Below are positions 50,983 to 59,266 of a DNA stretch of 64,000 bases, piece after piece. Location: positions 1 through 64,000 of the forward strand of contig DASYFT010000016.1 of NCBI GenBank assembly GCA_036498265.1, written 5' to 3'. Numbering within the stretch: the first letter of the stretch is position 1; each line of letters starts with the position of its first letter. The notes below the pieces were generated by a model that saw only the letters and a list, made by a program, of their open reading frames with translations, made no database searches and was not told the DNA's origin. This DNA is from Palsa-744 sp036498265. GTDB taxonomy: Bacteria > Actinomycetota > Thermoleophilia > Solirubrobacterales > Solirubrobacteraceae. Both the position numbers and the translations under genes were made by a program.

Positions 50983-52554
50983 TCAGTTGCCGAGGAGGTA
51001 GTTGAGGAGGAGTCCGCCGGCGCCGGAGCCTTCGGCGCCGGGGGCGTAGTAGGTGGTGCCGGCCGTGGAGCCGCCGACCGGTTGGGCGGTCGAGCCGGAT
51101 CCCTTCGCCGGCGCGGTGCCGCCGAGTTCGCCTGACGTGGGGGCGGAGCCGGGGTACTTCGCGAGCGCCTGTGCGGGACTGGCGCCTCCCAGCACGGCCA
51201 GCGTCCGCGCCATCACCAGGCCGGTCGAGCCGGGGTTGATGCTCGCGGCGGAGGCCTTGGCACTCGACGCAGAGGCTCCTTCGGCGACACCCGTCGTGCT
51301 GAACAGTTTGCGGTTGCACTGCGAGGTCGGTTTGATGCTGTACGTCAGGCAGGCGGTGCCGACGCCCTCCGCTCGCAGGAAGTGGCCGAGCGAGTCATAG
51401 CCGTTCGCGGCCCCCGCGCCGAGGAAGATGAAGTCCATGATGCGCTCGAGGCCGCCCGTGTTGCGGAGGCTCGTCAGCAGCGTGGCCAGGTTCCCGCTGA
51501 ACGGCTGGGCCGCGTTGCCCAGGGCCTGCAGGCGGCCCAGCAGTGGCTGGGTGGCGACGAGCGCCGGGCCGGACAGCTTCGAGGTCTTGCCGAAGTTCCG
51601 GAAGAAGGCGGTGGAGCTGCTGGAGAACGCGGGCAGGCTGGTGAACGTCTTGTTGATCCCCGGCGCCGCCTTGCCGAGGTCGGTGAACACCGGCGTCGTC
51701 TGTTCGGCGAAGCGCCCGAGCCGGTCCATTGCAGGGCCGAGCTGCCTCAGGAACGGGGGGAACAGCTGCAGGTTGCGGGCCAGGGCGCCGCGGTGCGCGG
51801 CGCTTGCCTGCGCGACCTTGTTGCTCTGCACGATGTAGTCGGCGACCTTTTCCCTGACCGCGGCGAACGGTTTGAGCGCTTGGTCGGAGTCGACCGCCAG
51901 TTTCGCGAGCACGTGGTTCTCGCTCGCCAGGATGGCGAGCACCTTGTCCAGTTCCTGCAGCGCCGGGTTTGCGCGGCGGATGACGGCGCTGAGATCGCTG
52001 CCGCGGCCGGCGAGCCCGGCTCCGAGTTCGTTGAGGATGATCGTCAGGCGCTGGCGTTCGGGCAGGCGGCTGATGTCGCCGAGCAGGTCCACGTCGACCG
52101 GGCTGTGCGTGTTGGTGACCGGGAGCAGGCGCTGACCCTGGCCTTCGCCGCGGCGGATCTTCTGCAGGGGGGGCGGAAGCGGTGTGCCTTCGACCCGCGG
52201 CTGGGTGGGCAGGCAGTCGACGTACTTCTCGCCGATCAGAGCCTGCGGACGGACGGTGCAGCTGGCGTCGGCGCGGAAGTCCTGGAACCCGGGCTTCGTG
52301 ATTTCGAGGATCACAGCGGCCTTGGCCGCCGGCGTGGCCGTGACCGAGCCGACGGTCCCGACCTTCACCCCCGCGATCTTGATGTCCTCGCCGGAGATGA
52401 TGTTGCCGGCGTCGTCGAAGATCGCCCGCACCGTGTAGGTGCCGTTGGAGCCCCCGGCCGACGTGGCGAGGAGAACGATGGCGGCCAGTGCCGCCACACA
52501 GGCGACACCGGCGATCCCGGCCGCGAATCTCCTCCGCCCGACTCTCTCCGTCAC
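50983..52554 (-). CDS. MCE family protein (first of six)
   Basis: 523 residues, GTG start with AAGGAA upstream. Membrane helix (VACVAALAAIVLLATSAGG), MCE domain (YTVRAIFDDAGNIISGEDIK, IAGVKVGTVGSVTATPAAKA, VRPQALIGEKYVDCLPTQP), a long helical part and a Gly/Ser/Ala-rich tail ending LLLNYLLGN. It begins the operon; eight bases separate its stop from the transglycosylase start. No YrbE/MlaE-type permease lies upstream, where mycobacterial mce operons have two. Confidence 0.93.
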   Translation of the reverse strand: MTERVGRRRFAAGIAGVACVAALAAIVLLATSAGGSNGTYTVRAIFDDAGNIISGEDIKIAGVKVGTVGSVTATPAAKAAVILEITKPGFQDFRADASCTVRPQALIGEKYVDCLPTQPRVEGTPLPPPLQKIRRGEGQGQRLLPVTNTHSPVDVDLLGDISRLPERQRLTIILNELGAGLAGRGSDLSAVIRRANPALQELDKVLAILASENHVLAKLAVDSDQALKPFAAVREKVADYIVQSNKVAQASAAHRGALARNLQLFPPFLRQLGPAMDRLGRFAEQTTPVFTDLGKAAPGINKTFTSLPAFSSSSTAFFRNFGKTSKLSGPALVATQPLLGRLQALGNAAQPFSGNLATLLTSLRNTGGLERIMDFIFLGAGAANGYDSLGHFLRAEGVGTACLTYSIKPTSQCNRKLFSTTGVAEGASASSAKASAASINPGSTGLVMARTLAVLGGASPAQALAKYPGSAPTSGELGGTAPAKGSGSTAQPVGGSTAGTTYYAPGAEGSGAGGLLLNYLLGN

Positions 52555-52584
52555 CCGTTCCTTCCTTGCCGTTCACAACGAGGC

Positions 52585-52615
52585 GGGCGACCCCATCATC
52601 CCGATGAGGTCGCCC
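52585..52615 (-). promoter_or_regulatory. Strong stem-loop upstream of the Mce operon
   Basis: GGGCGACC and GGTCGCCC form an outer 8-bp stem. Inside, TCATC and GATGA pair across a two-base loop, with a three-base bulge. The structure ends 31 bases before the first MCE start. It may terminate the upstream exported-protein gene or be a leader structure controlling the operon. Confidence 0.45.
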
Positions 52616-52676
52616 GTACCTCTCTGCTTTGGCTGGAGCTTACGCTTCCCCGCGCGTCAACTCCGCCGGTTGTCTG

Positions 52677-53447
52677 TCAGTGCTTCGGGCAAGGAAGCGA
52701 GTACGGCACAGACACGGTCTGTGGCGAGAGCCCGCCGAGCCCTGCGAACAGGACTTCCGCCTTGCCTTTCCATGAGCCTTTGCACTTCTTCGGCGTCATG
52801 CCGTAGAAGACGGGTTTGCCGTGGGACTTGAAGGCGCTCCCGACCTTGACGTTGATGAATTCAACCGACGCGTCGGGTGCTCCCGGCACGGTTTCGACGA
52901 GCGGCACTTCGGTGATCAGCTCTGGGCCGAAGCCGCCGCCACCGCCGAGGCTCGTGTACTTGCCTTTCGAGAAGAATTCGAGCTGCACCGGCGAGTGGCC
53001 TTCGGTGTAGAAGCCGAGACCACCGGCGATGTAGAACGATTCGATCGTCACGCTCTCCTTCGTCGGTTCGCCTTTGCCGAACCGCACGACGCCTTCAGCG
53101 TGCCCCGTCGGGCCGGCCTTGGCCGCCTTCGGGCACTTGGCCGGTTCCTTGGCTTCGAGCGTCGGGGTCGGGCAGGTCTTGAAGCCCGCCGTGTGGATCT
53201 TCGAGCCGGTCGGCAGGAAGAAGTTGATCCCGATCACTGGCGGCGGGAACCCCGCGTATTCCGTCCCCGAGATGTGGAAGGTGGCTTCGGCTGCTGCGCC
53301 GGCGCCCAGGAAGTTGCCGGTGTGCGAAAAGCCGGGGATCGGAACCGCTTTGGCTTTCAGCGTGACCACCGGGGTCGCCGACGCAGTGCTCGCGATGGCG
53401 AGTACGGCGAGGCCGACGACGGCAAGACAGGTGGATGCTCTGCGCAT
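52677..53447 (-). CDS. Exported protein, unknown function
   Basis: 256 residues. A clear signal peptide (LAVVGLAVLAIASTASA) and a GGAGAG ribosome site fix the start. The mature protein is Gly/Lys-rich beta-type sequence with Cys in FKTCPTPTLEA, PAKCPKAAKAG, KKCKGSW and LPCPKH. The pattern PTGSKIH, then C, then CPKA and VG-like strands recalls the repeats of the large exported protein at 56262, so the two may share a fold. It lies directly upstream of the Mce operon on the same strand (122-base gap) and could be an accessory lipid-binding protein; this is speculation. Confidence 0.72.
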   Translation of the reverse strand: MRRASTCLAVVGLAVLAIASTASATPVVTLKAKAVPIPGFSHTGNFLGAGAAAEATFHISGTEYAGFPPPVIGINFFLPTGSKIHTAGFKTCPTPTLEAKEPAKCPKAAKAGPTGHAEGVVRFGKGEPTKESVTIESFYIAGGLGFYTEGHSPVQLEFFSKGKYTSLGGGGGFGPELITEVPLVETVPGAPDASVEFINVKVGSAFKSHGKPVFYGMTPKKCKGSWKGKAEVLFAGLGGLSPQTVSVPYSLPCPKH

Positions 53448-53595
53448 CAGTTTTCTCTCCTCTTTTGATGGACAGGTCCGCCTCGATCCGGGTAGCTCCG
53501 GAGCCATGCCGGTCCGGCGACATCGAGATCCTCGGGACAGTACCCGGGGAACAGCGGGGACATTCTTCGGCCGCACCTTATCCCCCCGCCGCAGT

Positions 53596-53613
53596 CCGTT
53601 CAAGCTTGAACGG
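53596..53613. promoter_or_regulatory. Perfect 18-bp palindrome, operator-like
   Basis: CCGTTCAAGCTTGAACGG is its own reverse complement. It lies about 150 bases before the exported-protein gene at 53447, within a 298-base gap that is otherwise without recognised features. The half-sites GTTCAA/TTGAAC are in the opposite order to a LexA box, so this may bind another dimeric repressor. Confidence 0.5.
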
Positions 53614-53745
53614 CGGCGGCCGGACGGGGCACGACCGAATGCGCGCAGCCAGGCATGTGGCGTCAGATAGCGCGTCACATGGGCTGTATACCGTGAAGCT
53701 GGCCGGAGTAGCGCTCTCGAGCGACATTCAGGTTGCGCCTGAGGG

Positions 53746-54864
53746 TTACGTCGCGTTGGCCGACAGCTCCAGCTCGCTGCCCGCGAAGCGCACGTCGACC
53801 GGCTCGAGGATCACCTGCCTCGGCCCCTCCTCGACGCGCCCGGCGACGATCGCCCGCAGCCCCAGCTGCTCGGCGGCGGCCACCACGCGGCCGCCCTCGC
53901 CGGCGGCGGCGTAGACCGCCAGACCGGCGCCCATGTTGAACGTCGAGTAGGCGGACGCAGGGTCCAGGGCCGCCTGCGCGACCAGGAAGCCCAGCACCTC
54001 CGGCACGTCCGGCAGCTCCCTCACCCGATAGGTCAGCTCGCGCGCGGGGCGCATCAGCTTGAGCAGCCCGTGGCCGGTCACGTGGGAGATGTAGGTGATC
54101 GGCACGGCTTGCTCGAGCAGCGCCGCCACCAGCGGGACGTACATCACGGACGGCTCGAGCAGCGCCTCGCCGAGCGTCGCGCCGCCGGGCAGACGCGTGG
54201 CGTAGCCGTCGGGCAGGCGATCGGCCACGAGCCGCGCCAGCGATGCCCCGTTGGCATGCAGGCCGCTGGATCCCACGAACACGATCTCATCGCCGGCGGC
54301 GAGGTCCTCGCCGAGGATCGGCGAGCGTCCGGCCGGGACGGCTCCGACGGCGGCGCCTGCGAGCTCGATGTCGCGCTCGTCGAGCAGCCCCGGGAGCGAC
54401 GGCGACTCCCCCCCGCCCCAGACGCAGCCTGCATCCGTGCACGCCCTGCGCCAGCCCTCGAGCAGCGACGCCGCGCGCTCGCGTTGCCGGTACCAGTCCG
54501 ATGCACCGGTGGCGAAGTACGCGTTGACGACGAGCGGGAGAGCGCCGACGCTCGAGAGGTCGTTGAGGATCGCCGCGACCGTGTCGTAAGCGACGTCGGC
54601 GAACCGATCGATCCCCTGGCTCTCGAGCACCTGCCGCGCGATCACCGACTTGGTGCCGAGCCCCTCCACGACGAAGGCGAGCGTCTGCCCGCCGAGCTCG
54701 AAGACGAACGCGGGCTCCCCCCTAGAGGAGTCGAGCGCGCGCCCTCCCCGTGCGGCGAGCAGCGGCGAGGTCGCCAGGGCCTCCGCGATCGCAAGGCGCT
54801 TGCCGGCGTCGAGCGCGTCGTAGTCCACGCCCGCCGCGCGGTAGCTGGCGCCTCGTTGGCTCAT
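53746..54864 (-). CDS. PurM-like AIR synthase (phosphoribosylformylglycinamidine cyclo-ligase family)
   Basis: 372 residues. PurM-type features: SYRAAGVDYDALDAGKRLAI at the start, EGLGTKSVIARQVLE (classic form is DGVGTK), DTVAAILNDLSSVGALPL, WGGGESPSLPGLLDERDIEL, FVGSSGLHANGASLARL and YSTFNMGAGLAVY. Canonical PurM closes the imidazole ring in purine synthesis using ATP. The motifs are shifted from E. coli-type PurM (for example HVTGHGLLKL where HLTGGG is usual), so it belongs to a divergent branch that may still be the working enzyme. It is divergent from the acyl-CoA dehydrogenase (42-base gap); no other pur gene is near. Confidence 0.8.
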   Translation of the reverse strand: MSQRGASYRAAGVDYDALDAGKRLAIAEALATSPLLAARGGRALDSSRGEPAFVFELGGQTLAFVVEGLGTKSVIARQVLESQGIDRFADVAYDTVAAILNDLSSVGALPLVVNAYFATGASDWYRQRERAASLLEGWRRACTDAGCVWGGGESPSLPGLLDERDIELAGAAVGAVPAGRSPILGEDLAAGDEIVFVGSSGLHANGASLARLVADRLPDGYATRLPGGATLGEALLEPSVMYVPLVAALLEQAVPITYISHVTGHGLLKLMRPARELTYRVRELPDVPEVLGFLVAQAALDPASAYSTFNMGAGLAVYAAAGEGGRVVAAAEQLGLRAIVAGRVEEGPRQVILEPVDVRFAGSELELSANAT

Positions 54865-54906
54865 CGTGGATGATCCTAAGCCCATTGCCGCCAGCGAGGA
54901 GAACCG

Positions 54907-56121
54907 ATGGACTTCCAGCCGAGCGAACGCTGTTCCGAGTTCCAGGAGCGCCTCAGCTCCTTCATGGACGAGCACGTCCATCCGGCCGAGGCGACCTACG
55001 AGGAGCAGCTGCGCGAGTCCGGCGATCCTCACCACCAGCCCGCGGTCATGGAGGAGCTCAAGCAGCTGGCGCGCGAGGCCGGGTTGTGGAACATGTTCCT
55101 GCCGGACCCCGACAACGGCGCGGGCCTGTCGAACAGTGACTACGCGCCGCTTGCGGAGATCCTCGGCCGCTCGCACATCGCCTCGGAGGCGTGCAACTGC
55201 TCGGCGCCCGACACGGGCAACATGGAGGTGCTGAACCAGTTCGCCACGCCGGAGCAGAAGGACCGCTGGCTGACCCCGCTGCTCGACGGCGAGATCCGCT
55301 CGGCGTTCGCCATGACGGAGCCGGACGTCGCCAGCTCCGATGCGACGAACATCGCCATGCGCATCGAGCGCGACGGCGAGGACTACGTGCTGAACGGGCG
55401 CAAGTGGTGGACCTCCAACGCGCTGCACCCCCACTGCCGGATCATGATCGTGATGGGCAAGACGCAGCCGGACGCGCCGGTCCACAAGCAGCAGAGCATG
55501 ATCCTCGTGCCGCTGGAGACACCCGGGGTGACGCTCCTGCGAGGGCTGCCGGTGTTCGGCTACCAGGACCAGGAGGGCCACGCCGAAGTCGACTTCCAGG
55601 ACGTGCGCGTCCCGGTCTCGAACCTGATCGCGGGCGAGGGCGACGGCTTCATGATCGCCCAGGCACGTCTGGGTCCGGGCCGCATCCACCACTGCATGCG
55701 CGCGCTGGGAGCTGCCGAGCGGGCGCTCGAGGCCATGTGCCGGCGCGCCGTGAGCCGGGTCACCTTCGGCCAGCCCGTGGCGATGCGCGGGAACATCCAG
55801 GACTGGATCGCCGAGTCGCGGATCGAGATCGAGATGGCGCGGCTGCTGACGCTCAAGGCCGCCTGGATGATGGACACGGTCGGCAACCGCCAGGCGCGGA
55901 CGGAGATCGCGGCGATCAAGGTGGCGGCGCCGAACGTGGCGCTCAAGGTCCTCGATCGCGCGATTCAGGTACACGGCGGTGGCGGGGTCTCGGACGACTT
56001 CCACCTCGCCTGGGCCTACGCGCACCTGCGCACGCTGCGCCTCGCCGACGGGCCGGACGAGGTGCACAAGCTGTCGATCGCAAGGCGCGAGCTCGCACCG
56101 TACATCCCCCGCGAGGGGTAG
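54907..56121 (+). CDS. Acyl-CoA dehydrogenase family protein
   Basis: 404 residues. FAD-dependent alpha,beta-dehydrogenation of acyl-CoA. Seen: FAMTEPDVASSDATNIAM (FAD and substrate loop), NGRKWWTSNALHPHCRI, LGPGRIHHCMRALGAAERAL, RVTFGQPVAMRGNIQDWIAE and the C-terminal VHGGGGVSDDFHLAWAYAHL with ADGPDEVHKLSIAR. It resembles the ACAD10/11-like group rather than short-chain enzymes. GAGGAG precedes the ATG. Chain-length preference cannot be read. Confidence 0.93.
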   Translation: MDFQPSERCSEFQERLSSFMDEHVHPAEATYEEQLRESGDPHHQPAVMEELKQLAREAGLWNMFLPDPDNGAGLSNSDYAPLAEILGRSHIASEACNCSAPDTGNMEVLNQFATPEQKDRWLTPLLDGEIRSAFAMTEPDVASSDATNIAMRIERDGEDYVLNGRKWWTSNALHPHCRIMIVMGKTQPDAPVHKQQSMILVPLETPGVTLLRGLPVFGYQDQEGHAEVDFQDVRVPVSNLIAGEGDGFMIAQARLGPGRIHHCMRALGAAERALEAMCRRAVSRVTFGQPVAMRGNIQDWIAESRIEIEMARLLTLKAAWMMDTVGNRQARTEIAAIKVAAPNVALKVLDRAIQVHGGGGVSDDFHLAWAYAHLRTLRLADGPDEVHKLSIARRELAPYIPREG

Positions 56122-56261
56122 CGGCTCGGCATTCGCCAGGCCCTCGTCCTTTTGCGTACCCGCGAATACTCGACCGGCGAGTGGGTAGCTAGCTGCTGGC
56201 CGACGTGTCGCCGATCAGATGCCCTGCACTACAGGGAGGTAGATGTGAGGTTCATCTTTCC

Positions 56262-59171
56262 ATGAGGTTTTTGCCCCGGATAGTCCCTCTGGCGACGCTC
56301 TCCGCACTGCTCGCGATCTGCGTACCGGCGGCCGATGCGTCGTTCGGCGTGACCGAAGCCAACTTCGAAGCGGGCACATGCTCCACCCTGCTGCCCAACT
56401 GCACATATGCGAGTATCGAAAAAGACCACGGTGAAGCCTTCACCCAGGCGGCGGGCCATCCTCACTGGGGAATAACGACGTTCGTCGTCAACACGAAAGA
56501 AACCGTCCTGAAACAGCAGGAACCGGAAGGCGCCGTCAAGCGCATACGCGTCGACGTGCCGCCCGGCCTGGCGGCCGACCCGGAGGCAGTTCCGAAGTGC
56601 AGGCAGGCGGAATTCGCCGTGAACGCGTGCAAACCGGAAACGGAAGTCGGAAACACGGAACTGATCGTCTTCGACGGGCTCACGGACCTGCCGATCACCG
56701 GCACTGTGTACAACCTGGAACAGTCTCCCGGGCTGCCTCTGCTCTTCGGCATCGACATCGGCGTCAAACCGCTGCTTCACACACATCTGCTGCTGGAAGG
56801 CCACGTGGATTGGAGCGGCGACTACCACGAGTACTTCGAAATCAACAACGTCCCGAAGGAAAGCGAAGGGCTGAAACTGGCTACGGTGAAGTCGAAACTG
56901 AACTTCAACGGCAACGCCGGCCACGGCAACTTCCTCACGCTTCCCAGCGTCTGCTCGGCCAGTACGACCTCGCACCTGGAAGTCGAATCGTGGGAAGGCC
57001 AGGTCTCGAGCACCCCCACCCACACCCCCGTCGGGGTCGAAGGCTGCGACAAAGTGCCGTTCGGCCCGACGGCACAGGTCAGCCCGCAGACCGCGCAGTC
57101 CGACGCGCCTGACGGCGCGAGGACCGAGGTGAAGGTGCCGCAGAACGAAGCGGCGGGCGAAATCAACACGGCCGACATAAGAGACGCACACGTGACGCTC
57201 CCGGAAGGCATGACTCTCAACCCGGCGGCGGCGCGAGGGCTTCAGACCTGCAGCCCGGGGCAGATCGGCATCGGCACGCAAGCGCCCGTCGCATGCCCGG
57301 CAGCGTCCATGATCGGGACTGTCGCGATCGAAACCGACCTGCCCCCTGGCTCGTTGGCGGGCAACGTCTATCTCGGCAATCCCTCTGGTGGGCCGATCAC
57401 GGGGCCTCCATACACGATCTACGTCGACGCCGAGGCTCCGCAATACGGCGTCTCCGTGAGGCTGAAGGGGCTCGTCAACACCGACCCGGGCACAGGTAGG
57501 GTTGAAGCCAGCTTCACCGAAAACCCGCAGCTGCCGTTCAGCGACTTCATCATGACGCTCAAGAGCGGAGCGCAAGCCCCGGTGGCGAACCCGCTCGTGT
57601 GCGGGAGCTCCCCGGTGCAGTCCCTGTTCACTCCCTACACCGGCGGTCCCCCCGCGATCGGGTCGACCCCGTTCGTCACGAGCGGCTGTCCGTCTCCCCT
57701 GCCCTTCTTGCTGACGCAGACCACGCAGGGCAGCAGCGCGACCGCGGGTGCCTACACTTCCTACACGTTCAACCTCGCGCGTGGCGATGGCCAGCAGTAC
57801 CTCTCGCAGGTCAGAACCGTCCTGCCCCCCGGACTCGTGGGCGCAATACCCTCGGTGACGCAGTGCGGCGAACCGCAGGCGCAGAGCGGCGCCTGCCCGG
57901 CGGCCAGCCGGATCGGCACTGCCACGGTGAGCGCAGGCGCCGGCCCCGAACCATATGTCTTCTCCGGCCCCGTCTACTTCACCGGGCCGTATGGCGGCGC
58001 GCCCTACGGGCTGTCGATACCCGTGGCGGCGGTCGCGGGCCCGTTCGACTTCGGGTCGGTCATCACGCGCGTCGGGATCGGCGTCGACCAGCACACCGGT
58101 CGTGTCATCGCGACGAGCGCAATCCCGACGATCGTCCGCGGCGTCCCGTTGCGCCTGCGCACGGTGAGTGTGGCCGTCGATCGCGCGAGCTTCCTGTTCA
58201 ACCCGACCTACTGCGGGCCGCTGGCGACGAACTCGACGCTCAGCTCGACGTTCAACGGAACGCAGGTCACGTCGAGCGGGTTCCAGGTGAGCAACTGCAA
58301 CGCCCTCGCCTTCAAGCCCACGTTCAAGGTCGCTACCAGCTCCAAGGTGTCCAAAGCGAACGGCGCCGGCCTGAAGGTCAACGTCACGCAGGGCCCGCAC
58401 CAGGCGAACATCCGCTCCGTGTTCACGCAGCTGCCGCTGCAGCTGCCCTCGCGGCTCACAACGCTGCAGAAAGCGTGCACCCAGGCGACCTTCGAAGCCA
58501 ACCCGGCAAGCTGTCCATCCGCCTCGGTCGTCGGCACGGCCAGCGCGACCACACCGGTGCTGCCGGGCAGCCTCACCGGTCCTGCCTACCTGGTCTCGCA
58601 CGCCGCCGAGGCGTTTCCGAATCTGGTACTCGTGCTGCAGGACGGTGGTGTCCGCGTGATCCTCGAAGGGACGACCGACATCAAAAAGGGGATCACGACC
58701 TCGACGTTCGCCTCGGTTCCCGATGTGCCCGTGTCGAGCTTCTCGCTGACTCTGCCGCAAGGCCCGCACTCGGCGCTGGCGGCCTTCGGCAACCTGTGCG
58801 CGCACAGCCTGATCATGCCCACGGTGATCACCGCCCAGAGCGGCGCGCAGTTCAAGCAGGCAACGAAGATGTCCGTGGCGGGCTGCGGCATCAGGATCCT
58901 GCGGCGCAAGGTCGTCGGTCACACCCTCCTGATCACAGTGCGGACGCCGGGCGCCGGGCGCATAACGGTGAGCGGCAGGAAACTCAAGACGGCAAGGCGC
59001 ACCGTGCGCAAGGCGGCGACGACCACGCTGCGGGTCCGTCTCGGAAGCGGCGCCGTCAGGGCGCTAAGAAGCCACCACCGCGTGAAGATCAAGGTACGGG
59101 CCCAGTTCGTTCCGCGCTCGAGGAGCGAATCGCGCTCGAGCGCGTCGAGCACCGTGACGGTCAGGCACTAG
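56262..59171 (+). CDS. Large exported protein with about four diverged Cys-containing repeats
   Basis: 969 residues. Signal peptide (LATLSALLAICVPAADA), then about four related units of 150-180 residues. Each has two Cys about 10-15 residues apart in the form C...(A)CPxAsxIGTa, a later PGSLxGxxYL-type strand and a G-rich strand: PKCRQAEFAVNACKPETEVG, TCSPGQIGIGTQAPVACPAA, QCGEPQAQSGACPAASRIGT and ACTQATFEANPASCPSASVV. The end is a basic beta segment (GRITVSGRKLKTARRTVRKA). Glu and Lys are mainly GAA and AAA, unlike the flanking genes. Function unknown; a surface adhesin or lipid-binding protein is possible. Confidence 0.8.
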   Translation: MRFLPRIVPLATLSALLAICVPAADASFGVTEANFEAGTCSTLLPNCTYASIEKDHGEAFTQAAGHPHWGITTFVVNTKETVLKQQEPEGAVKRIRVDVPPGLAADPEAVPKCRQAEFAVNACKPETEVGNTELIVFDGLTDLPITGTVYNLEQSPGLPLLFGIDIGVKPLLHTHLLLEGHVDWSGDYHEYFEINNVPKESEGLKLATVKSKLNFNGNAGHGNFLTLPSVCSASTTSHLEVESWEGQVSSTPTHTPVGVEGCDKVPFGPTAQVSPQTAQSDAPDGARTEVKVPQNEAAGEINTADIRDAHVTLPEGMTLNPAAARGLQTCSPGQIGIGTQAPVACPAASMIGTVAIETDLPPGSLAGNVYLGNPSGGPITGPPYTIYVDAEAPQYGVSVRLKGLVNTDPGTGRVEASFTENPQLPFSDFIMTLKSGAQAPVANPLVCGSSPVQSLFTPYTGGPPAIGSTPFVTSGCPSPLPFLLTQTTQGSSATAGAYTSYTFNLARGDGQQYLSQVRTVLPPGLVGAIPSVTQCGEPQAQSGACPAASRIGTATVSAGAGPEPYVFSGPVYFTGPYGGAPYGLSIPVAAVAGPFDFGSVITRVGIGVDQHTGRVIATSAIPTIVRGVPLRLRTVSVAVDRASFLFNPTYCGPLATNSTLSSTFNGTQVTSSGFQVSNCNALAFKPTFKVATSSKVSKANGAGLKVNVTQGPHQANIRSVFTQLPLQLPSRLTTLQKACTQATFEANPASCPSASVVGTASATTPVLPGSLTGPAYLVSHAAEAFPNLVLVLQDGGVRVILEGTTDIKKGITTSTFASVPDVPVSSFSLTLPQGPHSALAAFGNLCAHSLIMPTVITAQSGAQFKQATKMSVAGCGIRILRRKVVGHTLLITVRTPGAGRITVSGRKLKTARRTVRKAATTTLRVRLGSGAVRALRSHHRVKIKVRAQFVPRSRSESRSSASSTVTVRH

Positions 59172-59266
59172 CCTCAGCCGGACGGGGCGCGGCGGGCGCC
59201 GAAGCTCCGAGCGCTCCACGAGCCGGGAGTTCCCGCCCGGACCATGGTCTACCGTTGCGCCACCGA

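Noticed and set aside
40501..52554. Horizontal transfer of the Mce operon
   Set aside because: The GAA-rich codon use is shared with other exported-protein genes in the window, and there are no integrase, tRNA junction or flanking repeats.
53596..53613. Second LexA box
   Set aside because: The order is GTTC-N6-GAAC rather than GAAC-N4-GTTC, so it does not match the SOS box.
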